Assembly (NCBI RefSeq): GCF_000687165.1
Contig: NZ_KK366050.1
Location: forward strand, 81,985-145,984
DNA length: 64,000 nucleotides
Direction of reading: 5' to 3'
Source: Paracidovorax oryzae ATCC 19882
GTDB lineage: Bacteria > Pseudomonadota > Gammaproteobacteria > Burkholderiales > Burkholderiaceae_C
Under the pieces are notes generated by a model, which searched no databases, was not told the DNA's origin, and saw only the letters and a list, made by a program, of their open reading frames with translations. Position numbers and translations under genes: made by a program. This document shows, one piece after another, positions 18,825 through 27,207 of this stretch; position 1 is the first letter of the stretch, and each line of letters starts with the position of its first letter.

Positions 18825-19457
18825 TCAGTGCAGGTGGCGGGGCCTGCGGCCGCCGCCGCCGTGCCCCCCGCCGCCGGGGCCGCCAGACCCGCGCGGGGGC
18901 TTGCCGATCTCCAGCGAATTCACCAGGGCGTCGAAGCGCTGCGAGAACAGCTTGTCGATCTCGGCCACCACGCCGCCCAGCTCGGCGCCGTCGAAATGGC
19001 GCTCCATCATGTGGACCACGTCCTGCACCAGCAGGTCGCGCTGCACCTGCATGATGGCCGCGGGCGTCGGGCCCACGAAGAGCATGACGAAATCATCGCG
19101 CGCCTCGGTGCCGTCGTCTTCCTCGTCCTCGTCGAACTCGGTGTCGTAGAAGGTCACCTCGAGGGCGGCCCCCTGCTCGGACAGTTCGTTGAGGCTCATG
19201 CACATCTCGTCGAGCGACTGGCGGAAATCCTCGTCGCCGTGCACCGTCCAGCAGATGTTCAGCACGTGCTCCTTGGCATCGAACTCGATGCCGGGCTCTT
19301 CCTCGTAGGCGCTGGCCGCGCCGTCGGCCAGCGAACGGGCGCCCGCGTACTTCCAGAGCGGCTTGAGCGCGTCCTGCAACTGCTCGAACGTGGTGTCGGC
19401 ACGCATCTGCACCTGGCCGTGGACATGGATTTCAAAAGGAGCGTTGTAACTTGACAT
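18825..19457 (-). CDS. conserved protein of unknown function with Gly/Arg/His-rich tail
   Basis: Predicted 210 aa, acidic, soluble protein that I cannot assign to a functional family; the sequence resembles proteins annotated only as a domain of unknown function in Comamonadaceae. Visible features: beta-rich N-terminal half (FEIHVHGQVQMRADTTFEQLQDAL), a strongly acidic patch (EFDEDEEDDGTE) near the centre, and a low-complexity glycine tail ending in RRPRHLH, an unusual cluster of basic and His residues. No signal peptide or membrane helix. The ATG at 19457 follows directly from the tRNA-Leu 3' side with a 13-base gap, so it may be expressed by read-through from that tRNA promoter. Confidence 0.7.
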   Translation of the reverse strand: MSSYNAPFEIHVHGQVQMRADTTFEQLQDALKPLWKYAGARSLADGAASAYEEEPGIEFDAKEHVLNICWTVHGDEDFRQSLDEMCMSLNELSEQGAALEVTFYDTEFDEDEEDDGTEARDDFVMLFVGPTPAAIMQVQRDLLVQDVVHMMERHFDGAELGGVVAEIDKLFSQRFDALVNSLEIGKPPRGSGGPGGGGHGGGGRRPRHLH

Positions 19458-19470
19458 GATCGAATCGTAG

Positions 19471-19562
19471 TGGTGCCCCGAGCCGGGATCGAACCGGCAC
19501 GCCCCTTCGCAGGAAGCGGCGGATTTTAAGTCCGCAGTGTCTACCAATTTCACCATCGGGGC
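19471..19562 (-). tRNA. tRNA-Leu (UAA)
   Basis: On the minus strand a full cloverleaf reads from GCCCCGA (acceptor) to TCGGGGC-A-CCA, with D-loop AAATTGGTAGAC, anticodon loop CTTAAAA (anticodon UAA), a long type II variable arm and the T-arm GGTTCGATC. CCA is encoded. It lies between the T6SS locus end (clpV) and the unknown gene at 18825. Confidence 0.96.
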
Positions 19563-19644
19563 GCCGGCTGCGCCGCCCGGGCTCCGGACCTGAGCGTAAC
19601 CCCGGAGCGGGGTGCGTGCAATGTCCGCATGGCCTCCCGGGGGA

Positions 19645-19665
19645 CAGGCAGGCGATGCCTGCCTG
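19645..19665. repeat. perfect 9-bp stem hairpin downstream of clpV
   Basis: CAGGCAGGC-GAT-GCCTGCCTG forms a perfect stem with a 3-base loop. It lies between the clpV terminator and tRNA-Leu and has no T-run. It may protect or process the transcript end; function unknown. Confidence 0.6.
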
Positions 19666-19676
19666 CACGGCAAAGT

Positions 19677-19702
19677 GAAAAGGGAAGCCGCAGCTTCCCT
19701 TG
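19677..19702 (-). terminator. intrinsic terminator after clpV
   Basis: On the minus strand AAGGGAAGC-TGCG-GCTTCCC-TTTTC makes a 9-bp stem, 4-base loop and T-run. It lies about 140 bases beyond the clpV stop and probably ends the T6SS transcript before tRNA-Leu. On the plus strand the same dyad is followed by only two T residues, so it is oriented for the minus strand. Confidence 0.75.
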
Positions 19703-19841
19703 TATCGACCGAAATGGGTGCCGTGCGTTCCGGCAGTTGCGCCGCGGCCGCAGGGCACCTCACCCTGGCCGCGGAAACCGTCCATTATGTACCAAGTCGG
19801 GCGAAGCCCTCTCTCCGGGGGCCTCGCGCACCGGAGACGCT

Positions 19842-22580
19842 TCAGGCCTCCTCGTACTCGATGGCGAAATCGCTGTCCGCCACGCCCAGGCGGATGTGGC
19901 GGATCGACTTCGAATCGACCGAACTCTGCAGGAAGCGCATGGCCAGCCGCGGCAGCAGGTTCTGTGTGATGATCCCGTCCACCATCCGGGCGCCGGATTC
20001 CACCTCGGTGCAGCGCTGGCGGATGAGCTGCACGGCGGCATCGTCGATGTCCAGCACGGCGCCGTGGCGCTCGGCGATGCGCGTCTGGATGCGCTGGAGC
20101 TGCAGGCGGATGATCTGCTCGAGCATCGCATCCGAGATCGGGTAGTAGGGCACCACCACCAGCCGGCCCAGCAGCGCGGCCGGGAACTTCTCCAGCAGCG
20201 GCTTGCGCACCGCCTGGGCCAGCGCCTCGGGCTGGGGCGCCAGCTCCGGGTCCCGGCACATGCCGGCGATCAGTTCCGAGCCCACGTTCGAGGTCAGGAT
20301 GATGACTGTGTTCTTGAAGTCGATGTAGCGGCCCTCGCCGTCTTCCATCCAGCCCTTGTCGAACACCTGGAAGAACAGCTCGTGCACGTCCGGGTGGGCC
20401 TTCTCGATCTCGTCGAGCAGCACCACGCTGTAGGGGCGGCGGCGCACCGCCTCGGTCAGCACGCCGCCCTCGCCGTAGCCCACGTAGCCGGGCGGTGCGC
20501 CCTTGAGCGTGGAGACCGTGTGCGCCTCCTGGTACTCGCTCATGTTGATGGTGATGAGGTTCTGCTCGCCGCCGTACAGCGCCTCGGCCAGCGACAGCGC
20601 GGTCTCGGTCTTGCCGACGCCCGAGGGGCCGGCCAGCAGGAACACGCCGATCGGCTTGCCCGGGTTGTCCAGCTGGGCACGCGCGGTCTGGATGCGCCGC
20701 GTGATCGCCTCCAGGCCGTGGCGCTGGCCGATCACCCGCTTCTCCAGCGTATCGGCGAGCGTCAGCACGGACTGCACCTCGTCGCGCACCATGCGGCCCA
20801 CGGGAATGCCCGTCCACTCGGCCACCACCGCGGCCACCACGCCTGCGTCCACCACGGGCTGCAGCAGCGGGTCCTCGCCCTGCAGGCGGGCCAGATCCTG
20901 GCGCAGCGCGCCCAGCGCCTCGGAGGTGGCCGCCCCCTGGGGCGCCGCCGCGCCCTCCACCGCACCGGTGGCAGCCGCCTCGCCGCTGCCGGCTTCTCCG
21001 GATGCCGGCGCCGCCCCGGTTCCGGCAGGCTGGCCGGCCGGCTTCAGCAGCGCGGCCTCCGCGTCCACGATCTGCTGCACCAGCACCTTCTCGCGCTCGA
21101 ACCGCTCCTGCAGTTCGGCCTTCTCGGCCAGCAGGCGCTCGATCGCCGTGCCGATGTCGGCGAAGCGGCCCGCATCACCGACGCCCAGGCCCAGTTCGCG
21201 CTGCACGATGCCCTTCTCGACCTCCAGCGCCTCCAGTTGCCGCACCACCGACTCCAGTCGTGCCGGCGTGGCATGCAGCCCCAGCGCCACGCGCGAACAG
21301 GCCGTGTCCAGCAGGCTCACGGCCTTGTCGGGCAGCTGGCGCGAGGGGATGTAGCGGTGCGACAGCGTGACCGCGGCGGCCACGGCGTCCTCGCCGATGC
21401 GCACCTTGTGGTGGCCCTCGAGCTTGGCGGCCACGCCGCGCAGCATGTGCACAGCCTTGGCCTCGTCCGGCTCGTGGATCTGCACGAGCTGGAAGCGCCG
21501 GGTCAGCGCCGGATCCTTCTCGATGTATTTCTTGTACTCGGCCCAGGTGGTCGCGCCGATGGTGCGCAGCACGCCGCGCGCCAGCGCCGGCTTGAGCAGG
21601 TTGGCGGCATCGCCCGTGCCCGCCTGCCCGCCCGCGCCGACCAGCGTGTGCACTTCGTCGATGAACAGCACGATCGGCACCGTGCTGGCCTGCACCTCGT
21701 CGAGCAGCGAGCGCAGCCGGTTCTCGAACTCGCCTTTCATGCTCGCGCCGGCCTGCAGCAGGCCGATGTCCACCACGCGCAGCTGCACGTCCTTGAGCGG
21801 CGGCGGCACGTCGCCCGCCGCGATGCGCAGCGCCAGGCCCTCCACCACCGCGGTCTTGCCCACGCCGGCCTCGCCGACCAGGATGGGGTTGTTCTGGCGC
21901 CGGCGCATGAGGATGTCCACCATCTGGCGCACTTCCTCGTCGCGGCCGGTGACCGGGTCGAGTTCCTGCAGGCGCGCGCGCTCCGTCAGGTCCACCGTGT
22001 AGCGCTTCAGCGCCTCGCCGGGCCCGGCCGCCTCGGCGGTGGCGCCGCTCGCCTCGCCGGGCACGCCGCCCAGGCCGCTGCCGTCCGCCGCCTTCAGGCG
22101 CGATTCCGGGGAATCCGGCAGCAGGCGGCCGAACACCTCGCTCAGGGCGGGCTCGCCCAGCTTGTTGAACTCCGCCGAGATCGCGCGCAGCTCGTTGGCC
22201 AGCACGCGCGTGCGCAGCATGCCGGAGAGCCAATACGCGCTGCGGATCTGCGATTCGCCGTACATCAGCGTGGCATACACCCAGCCGCGCTCGATCGAGG
22301 ATTCGATCTGCGCCGAGAAATCGCTGATCGACGTCGCGCCGCGCGGCAGGCGGTCCAGGCTCTGCAGCACGTCGGTGGCGAGCCGGTCGGAATCCACCGC
22401 GAAATGGCGCAGCAGACGGATCAGGTCGGAATCGGTCTCCTGCAGCAGCTGGTGCAGCCAGTGCACCAGCTCCACGTACGGGTTGCCGCGCAGCTTGCAG
22501 AACACGGTCGCGCTTTCCAGCGACTTGAAGAGCAGGGGATTGAGCTTGCCGAAAAGGGCTTGCCGGCTGATTTCAGACAT
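19842..22580 (-). CDS. clpV: T6SS sheath-disassembly ATPase ClpV (TssH)
   Basis: Class II Clp/Hsp100 ATPase, 912 aa, that recycles contracted T6SS sheaths. Layout: Clp N-domain (1-150), AAA1 with Walker A GEAGVGKT (236-243) and Walker B VLFIDE (305-309 region), coiled-coil middle domain (about 440-515), AAA2 with Walker A GPSGVGKT (651-658) and Walker B VVLLDEIEKAH. An Ala/Gly/Pro low-complexity insert (about 514-553) sits between middle domain and AAA2 and is longer than in the ClpV proteins I know. Last gene of the locus. The neighbouring tagJ suggests the TagJ-assisted type of sheath recycling. Confidence 0.95.
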   Translation of the reverse strand: MSEISRQALFGKLNPLLFKSLESATVFCKLRGNPYVELVHWLHQLLQETDSDLIRLLRHFAVDSDRLATDVLQSLDRLPRGATSISDFSAQIESSIERGWVYATLMYGESQIRSAYWLSGMLRTRVLANELRAISAEFNKLGEPALSEVFGRLLPDSPESRLKAADGSGLGGVPGEASGATAEAAGPGEALKRYTVDLTERARLQELDPVTGRDEEVRQMVDILMRRRQNNPILVGEAGVGKTAVVEGLALRIAAGDVPPPLKDVQLRVVDIGLLQAGASMKGEFENRLRSLLDEVQASTVPIVLFIDEVHTLVGAGGQAGTGDAANLLKPALARGVLRTIGATTWAEYKKYIEKDPALTRRFQLVQIHEPDEAKAVHMLRGVAAKLEGHHKVRIGEDAVAAAVTLSHRYIPSRQLPDKAVSLLDTACSRVALGLHATPARLESVVRQLEALEVEKGIVQRELGLGVGDAGRFADIGTAIERLLAEKAELQERFEREKVLVQQIVDAEAALLKPAGQPAGTGAAPASGEAGSGEAAATGAVEGAAAPQGAATSEALGALRQDLARLQGEDPLLQPVVDAGVVAAVVAEWTGIPVGRMVRDEVQSVLTLADTLEKRVIGQRHGLEAITRRIQTARAQLDNPGKPIGVFLLAGPSGVGKTETALSLAEALYGGEQNLITINMSEYQEAHTVSTLKGAPPGYVGYGEGGVLTEAVRRRPYSVVLLDEIEKAHPDVHELFFQVFDKGWMEDGEGRYIDFKNTVIILTSNVGSELIAGMCRDPELAPQPEALAQAVRKPLLEKFPAALLGRLVVVPYYPISDAMLEQIIRLQLQRIQTRIAERHGAVLDIDDAAVQLIRQRCTEVESGARMVDGIITQNLLPRLAMRFLQSSVDSKSIRHIRLGVADSDFAIEYEEA

Positions 22581-22651
22581 GGGACCTCGCGGATGGAAAT
22601 GGAAATCGGTGAAGGGGTGAAAAGGTACGGAACAGGCAACGGTGCCCCACG

Positions 22652-23812
22652 CTAGGACGCCTCGGCCTCGGCAACAGGGGCCGGCCCGGCCTGTGCACCC
22701 CGGTCGGGCCGCCTGCGCGACGCCAGCCACAGTTCGGGATCGAGCCGGAAGTCGTCCGGATCGCGCTGCGCGGGGCCGGAGAACGACCACGTCGTCCATC
22801 CCAGGCGGACGCTGCCGCCGAGCTGGCAGGGCGGGACATCCTCGCGGCGCAGGATCAGCTCGTAATCCCAGGCGAACTCGATGCCGACGTAGTTGCGCAC
22901 CCAGTCCACCAGCGCCCGGAAATCTTCGCCGCCCGGCAGGAAGCGCTCGTACTGCGCGAGCGGCAGCGGCCCGATGCGCAGCCGGAACTTGCCCTGCGCG
23001 TCGGGCACGCGGCTGCCCACCACCGTGTCCACGCCCAGGCGCGCGTTGCGCGGCACGCGCGACAGCGTGGTCTGCTGCTCCGGGTCCAGCTCCAGGTAAT
23101 GCAGCGTGAACTCGACCAGCTCCACCGGCACTTCGAAGAAGATCCGCAGGGCCGACACCAGGCCTTCGGGATTGCGTGTCCAGCGCGTCCAGTGGCCCGC
23201 CAGGTACTGCTTGGCATGGTCCGGCACGGTGTCGCGATCGCGCTGCGACGCCTCGCCATAGCCGATCAGGCTGCGCAGGTGCCGCCCGAACAGGTCGTTG
23301 TCCGGGCGGTCGAGCGAGGTCACCGGCTGCGCGTCGGACCACGCCCGGAAGAACAGCAGCAGCAGCCGGTGGTGGAAGATGTCCGAGAAGCGCGCGATCG
23401 TCGGGTCGTCGTGCTGCCGCAGCCGCTCGCGCACGTACTCGGTCAGGTGCGTGGGCAGCGGCCCGTTGGGACCATAGAGGCCGAAGTTCCAGACCGTGAG
23501 GCGCTCGGGCTGGCCGGCCGTGGCCGGCAGCACTTCCGCGAGGGTCGCGGGCGCGAAGGCCAGCGACGGATCCTGGCCCAGGCGCAGCGGCTCGTCCCGC
23601 GGCCGCAGGGCCTTGCCGAAGCGCGGATGCCCGCGGCTTCGCGCCTGCAGCACGCGCAGCGCGAAGAAGAGGTCGAACGGATGCGGATCGCGCCGCAGCC
23701 GCTGCCAGAACCCCGAGGCATCCAGGCCGGCGTGCGGCGCCGTTCCCGGCCCCGGCTGCGGTCCCGGCTCCGGCATCGCGGAGGCCTCCGGCGCGGGCAC
23801 GCGCTCGCTCAT
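22652..23812 (-). CDS. tssG: T6SS baseplate protein TssG
   Basis: Baseplate wedge subunit (ImpH/VasB family), 386 aa, forming the TssK-TssF-TssG wedge. Family-typical blocks: PHPFDLFFALRVLQ near the N-terminus, DPSLAFAPATLAEV, LTVWNFGLYGPNGPLPTHLTEYVRER, and C-terminal RLRIGPLPLAQYERFLPGG. The short N- and C-terminal tails are Pro/Ala-rich. The ATG at 23812 overlaps the tssF stop by 4 bases (ATGA), matching their stoichiometric assembly. The gap of 71 bases to clpV contains no terminator. Confidence 0.92.
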   Translation of the reverse strand: MSERVPAPEASAMPEPGPQPGPGTAPHAGLDASGFWQRLRRDPHPFDLFFALRVLQARSRGHPRFGKALRPRDEPLRLGQDPSLAFAPATLAEVLPATAGQPERLTVWNFGLYGPNGPLPTHLTEYVRERLRQHDDPTIARFSDIFHHRLLLLFFRAWSDAQPVTSLDRPDNDLFGRHLRSLIGYGEASQRDRDTVPDHAKQYLAGHWTRWTRNPEGLVSALRIFFEVPVELVEFTLHYLELDPEQQTTLSRVPRNARLGVDTVVGSRVPDAQGKFRLRIGPLPLAQYERFLPGGEDFRALVDWVRNYVGIEFAWDYELILRREDVPPCQLGGSVRLGWTTWSFSGPAQRDPDDFRLDPELWLASRRRPDRGAQAGPAPVAEAEAS

Positions 23813-25683
23813 GCCGCGGGCCTCTGGCCGGGACGCACCTTCCAGCGCGCGATCGATCCCCGCTGCCGCGACCGCAGCGACAGTTCGGTGTAGCTGTTGA
23901 CGCCCACGTGCCGGGCGAAGAAGCGCTCCAGGATCGACGCGAGGGGCCAGGGGCTCACGCCCGCGAGCGGCCCTTCGTCCACCCCCAGGGTGATGCCAAC
24001 GCCGCGGCCATAGACCAGTTGCCCGTGCTGCGGAAGCCGGCGCGTGACCGGCGCGATCGCCAGCGAGCGGATCGCCGCGATCTGCCCGGACAGGTCTCGG
24101 TCCCCATGGTCGATGTAGAGCCGCAACAGATCGCGCAGCGTCGCCGCGCCCTCTTCCTCCGACAGATCGCTCATCGCGAGGTAGTTGAGGGACAGGTGCG
24201 AGATCAGCCGCCAGGTCATCTCGTTCTCGGCGATGCTGGCCGTGGGCCGCGTCGGGCCGGCCACCGTGCGCACCGAGGCCACGGGTGCGGATTCCACCAG
24301 GGTGAAGTCGCTCTGCTCGCCCTTGCCTGCCATGAGCAGCGGCAGGTCGCGGTTGGTGCACAGCACCCGCACGCTGAGCTGCTTGAGATCGTCCGCGAAC
24401 GGCGCCGCGCGCTGGTCCACCAGCGAGATGAACACCTCGCTGCCCAGGTACTGCGTGCGCGGCCCGAAACGGGTCGCATGTTCCGAAAAGAGGCGCGGCT
24501 CCCTGCGCACGGCGAAATAGGCCTGTTCGCTCGCGCGCAGGCCGTGCACCGATGCGAAGAACGGCACGAAATCCTGATCCTTGAGCTGGCCTTCGCGGTG
24601 GCCCGTCACCGCCAGGACGGAATAGACCTCGAAGTCGCGCGGCCGCGTCCGGTCCGGCACCACGTGGTATTCGTTGACGCCCGGGGACACATGGATGCGG
24701 TCGGCCGGACGCTCGAACAGGTTGATCGCCGGCACGCAGTGCAAAAGGAACTTGTGGCGGTCCACCTGCGCCTCCAGCGAAGGCTGTGCGCGCCGCAGCA
24801 GCAGCGTGATCCCGACCTGCGCACCCGGCACGCGGTCGAGCGCTTCCCGCAGCCCCCGGATCGAGAAAAAGCGGAACCGCGCGGGGAACGCGAAATACTC
24901 GTGCAGCAGGCGGTGCCCCTGGAACGCCCGGTGCGTGTAGGGCAGCAGGGCCTGGGACTGCTCATGCCCCTCCGGCTGCACGGACTCCGCCGGCAACTGG
25001 GCCCAGACCTTGGAAGCGTCCTGCGGGTCGTGCACGATCACGCCCATGACGGACTCGTGGATCAGCTCCTGCAGGTGCGACGCCACGGCGTCCCCCGCCG
25101 AAATGTGCAGGTCGAGCCGGTCCATGCGCAGGTTGCGCCACTGCGCGGCGCCGCGCACCGACAGCGTGAAACGCAGGTGCCCCGCGGCCTCCTCCGCCAG
25201 GCCGAAGCGCGACAGCGGCAGGTCCAGCGGAGGCCCTCCCAGGCGGGCCTGCAGCAGGTCGATGGGCCAGAGCGTGACCGCGTGCCCGGTGCGGAAGTCG
25301 CACGGCGTCTGGTCTTCCGCGGTCTTGCGCCCGCGGATCACGCTGCCGGCCTCCAGGGTGTAGCCCTCGACCAGGCTGCCTTCCGTGCCGCTGGGCTCCA
25401 TCTGGACGACCACCATCGACGGCGTCGGCGCCAGGTAGTGGGGGCAGACCATCTCCAGGATGCGTTGGGAGAGGCGCGGAAACTCCGCGTCCATCTTCAT
25501 CTGGATGCGCGCCGTGAGGAAGCTGAAGCCCTCGAGCAGCCGCTCCACGTACGGATCGGCCACCTCCAGTTCGCGCAGCGACAGGCGCCCGGCGACCTTC
25601 GGGAAGGCGGCAGCGAACTCCGCGCCCAGTTCGCGCAGGTAGCTCAGCTCCCGGTTGTAGTACTCGACCAGCCGCGGATTCAT
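23809..25683 (-). CDS. tssF: T6SS baseplate protein TssF
   Basis: Baseplate wedge subunit (ImpG/VasA family), 624 aa, the scaffold to which TssG and TssE dock. The N-terminus MNPRLVEYYNRELSYLRELG and the following AFPKVAGRLSLRELEVADPYVERLLEGFSFLTARI are highly characteristic, as is FPRLSQRILEMVCPHYL. Length is normal for the family. Follows tssE with a 73-base gap and overlaps tssG by 4 bases. Cytoplasmic, acts during assembly on the membrane complex. Confidence 0.94.
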   Translation of the reverse strand: MNPRLVEYYNRELSYLRELGAEFAAAFPKVAGRLSLRELEVADPYVERLLEGFSFLTARIQMKMDAEFPRLSQRILEMVCPHYLAPTPSMVVVQMEPSGTEGSLVEGYTLEAGSVIRGRKTAEDQTPCDFRTGHAVTLWPIDLLQARLGGPPLDLPLSRFGLAEEAAGHLRFTLSVRGAAQWRNLRMDRLDLHISAGDAVASHLQELIHESVMGVIVHDPQDASKVWAQLPAESVQPEGHEQSQALLPYTHRAFQGHRLLHEYFAFPARFRFFSIRGLREALDRVPGAQVGITLLLRRAQPSLEAQVDRHKFLLHCVPAINLFERPADRIHVSPGVNEYHVVPDRTRPRDFEVYSVLAVTGHREGQLKDQDFVPFFASVHGLRASEQAYFAVRREPRLFSEHATRFGPRTQYLGSEVFISLVDQRAAPFADDLKQLSVRVLCTNRDLPLLMAGKGEQSDFTLVESAPVASVRTVAGPTRPTASIAENEMTWRLISHLSLNYLAMSDLSEEEGAATLRDLLRLYIDHGDRDLSGQIAAIRSLAIAPVTRRLPQHGQLVYGRGVGITLGVDEGPLAGVSPWPLASILERFFARHVGVNSYTELSLRSRQRGSIARWKVRPGQRPAA

Positions 25684-25756
25684 GTCAGAAAAGCTCCAGG
25701 CCGCGCCACCGCGGCCATCAGTCGGGCCTGCCCGGGGCAGCCCATTGCATGCAGCC

Positions 25757-26278
25757 TCACCGCTGCTCGGAGACGGACACCTGCCCGGTCTCCAGGTCGA
25801 GGCTGGTCTTGAGCAGCAGCTCCAGCGGATAGGGCGACGACCAGAACTGGCACCGGATTTCGAACTGCAGGGTGTTGTGGTGGTTGAACAGCTTGCTGGA
25901 GGGCGCCAGCGTCACGCTCAGGGTATGGGGCAGGATGCGGGGCTCGTGCTGGAGGATCGACTTCAGGATGGCCGCTTCCACGTCCTTCCAGTCCAGCTCC
26001 GACAGCAGTTGGCCGGCCAGCGGCTTCATGCCGAAGTTCAGCACGGACCGCTCGGCGTGGGGCAGTCCTTCGAAATCGATGTGCGACGACGCGTCCGACG
26101 CGTTGAGCAGCCAGTTCAGGTCGCGCAGCAGCGCCTGCCGCAGGCGCGCCTCGGTCACATAGACCGCTTCGGCCCGCTCCGTGCGCCGGGAGGGCTCGTG
26201 GTCGGTCAGCCGGTCCAGCAGCGCCGGCTGCAGCCGGTCCTTCCCGTGCCCGTACTTCTCCCTGCCCTGCGTCGCCAT
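25757..26278 (-). CDS. tssE: T6SS baseplate protein TssE (gp25-like)
   Basis: Homologue of phage T4 gp25, 173 aa, which initiates sheath polymerisation on the baseplate. Recognisable: LLDRLTDHEPSRRTE, LRDLNWLLNAS, SVLNFGMKPLAGQLLSELDWKDVEAAILKSILQHEPRI, and the C-terminal LQFEIRCQFWSSPYPLELLLKTSLDLETG. Soluble, cytoplasmic. Lies 16 bases after tagJ and upstream of tssF in the same transcript. Confidence 0.93.
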   Translation of the reverse strand: MATQGREKYGHGKDRLQPALLDRLTDHEPSRRTERAEAVYVTEARLRQALLRDLNWLLNASDASSHIDFEGLPHAERSVLNFGMKPLAGQLLSELDWKDVEAAILKSILQHEPRILPHTLSVTLAPSSKLFNHHNTLQFEIRCQFWSSPYPLELLLKTSLDLETGQVSVSEQR

Positions 26279-26294
26279 GGCCCGCGCGCCCCGG

Positions 26295-27083
26295 TCAATG
26301 GGCCAGCTTCACCCGGCGCACATCGAGCAGCGCGGCATCGCCCTGGTCCGTGGCCCATACGCGCTGGCCCCAGCCCGTCGCCTGGTCGTCTCCCAGGTCG
26401 CGCCATTCGGTGGCACGCGCCAGCCGGATCTCGTCGCGCTCCGCGGTCTCGGAGCCCGGATAGCGCGTGGGAATGAAGCCATGCATCACCCCGCCGTTCT
26501 GGAGCGTGACCTCGCAGGCCGACCAGACGAGGTCGCGCAGGTCCTGCGGCTTCTCGAAGGCGATCTGGGACACGCTGGAAAACGGCACCCAGTAGTAGCT
26601 GCCGTTGGCATACAACTCGCAGACCGGGCCCAGGCGTGCGTCGGAGTCTGCGATCCACTCGAACGCCTCGCCGTCGATTTCACCGGCCGAGGCCGGTGCC
26701 TGCTCGAACGCTGCGGCGCGCAGTTCCGCGGCCTGCCCGGCACGGCCCTCGGCCAGGCACTGCAAGCCTTCCACCATCCATCCGAGCCATTCGGGCGGCT
26801 CCCCGACGATATTGGGCGTGCGCTTGCCCGCGAACACATCGCGGCGCGCCACCTCGCAGAGGATCACCTCGCGGTAGGCACGCGCCATGGCCTCCGCCTT
26901 GCGGTCCAGCTGGGCACAGATCTGCAGCTGGTCCAGCGCTTTCTGCCATTCGCCGTACACCGCCAGGACCTGGAAATAGAACACGCGCAGCGACGCATCC
27001 TGCGGCTTGGCCCGGATCGCGTCCTTGAGCTCGGCCAGCTGGCGGTCCAGCGGGCGCTTGAAATCGAAATTCATGGATTGCAT
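26295..27083 (-). CDS. tagJ: T6SS accessory protein TagJ (ImpE family)
   Basis: ImpE/HsiE-like accessory protein, about 262 aa. Known relatives bind the sheath protein TssB and the ClpV N-domain, helping sheath disassembly. N-terminal helical repeats (RPLDRQLAELKDAIRAKPQDASLRVFYFQVLAVYGEWQKALDQLQICAQLD, TPR-like) are followed by a C-terminal beta domain with NGSYYWVPFSSVSQIAFEKP and GVMHGFIPTRYPGSE, both diagnostic. Either 27083 (MQSMNF) or 27074 (MNFDFK) could be the start; no clear ribosome-binding site decides. A strong hairpin lies just upstream, after tssC. Confidence 0.88.
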   Translation of the reverse strand: MQSMNFDFKRPLDRQLAELKDAIRAKPQDASLRVFYFQVLAVYGEWQKALDQLQICAQLDRKAEAMARAYREVILCEVARRDVFAGKRTPNIVGEPPEWLGWMVEGLQCLAEGRAGQAAELRAAAFEQAPASAGEIDGEAFEWIADSDARLGPVCELYANGSYYWVPFSSVSQIAFEKPQDLRDLVWSACEVTLQNGGVMHGFIPTRYPGSETAERDEIRLARATEWRDLGDDQATGWGQRVWATDQGDAALLDVRRVKLAH

Positions 27084-27130
27084 GCGGTGGTCCGCAAAAG
27101 TAGTTATGGGTTCTCCGCGGGCGGGGAACC

Positions 27131-27168
27131 GGCGGCAGGGGCGCGCCCTGCCACGCCACCCTGCCGCC
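27131..27168. repeat. 10-bp stem hairpin between tssC and tagJ
   Basis: GGCGGCAGGG (27131-27140) and CCCTGCCGCC (27159-27168) form a perfect 10-bp stem with an 18-base loop in the 124-base gap between tssC and tagJ. There is no T-run. It could stabilise the upstream tssBC message or act as a processing site, giving more sheath than baseplate protein. Confidence 0.6.
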
Positions 27169-27207
27169 AAGCAGGCGCGGCAGGAGGCTGCCGCACGCCC
27201 CGAAGGG

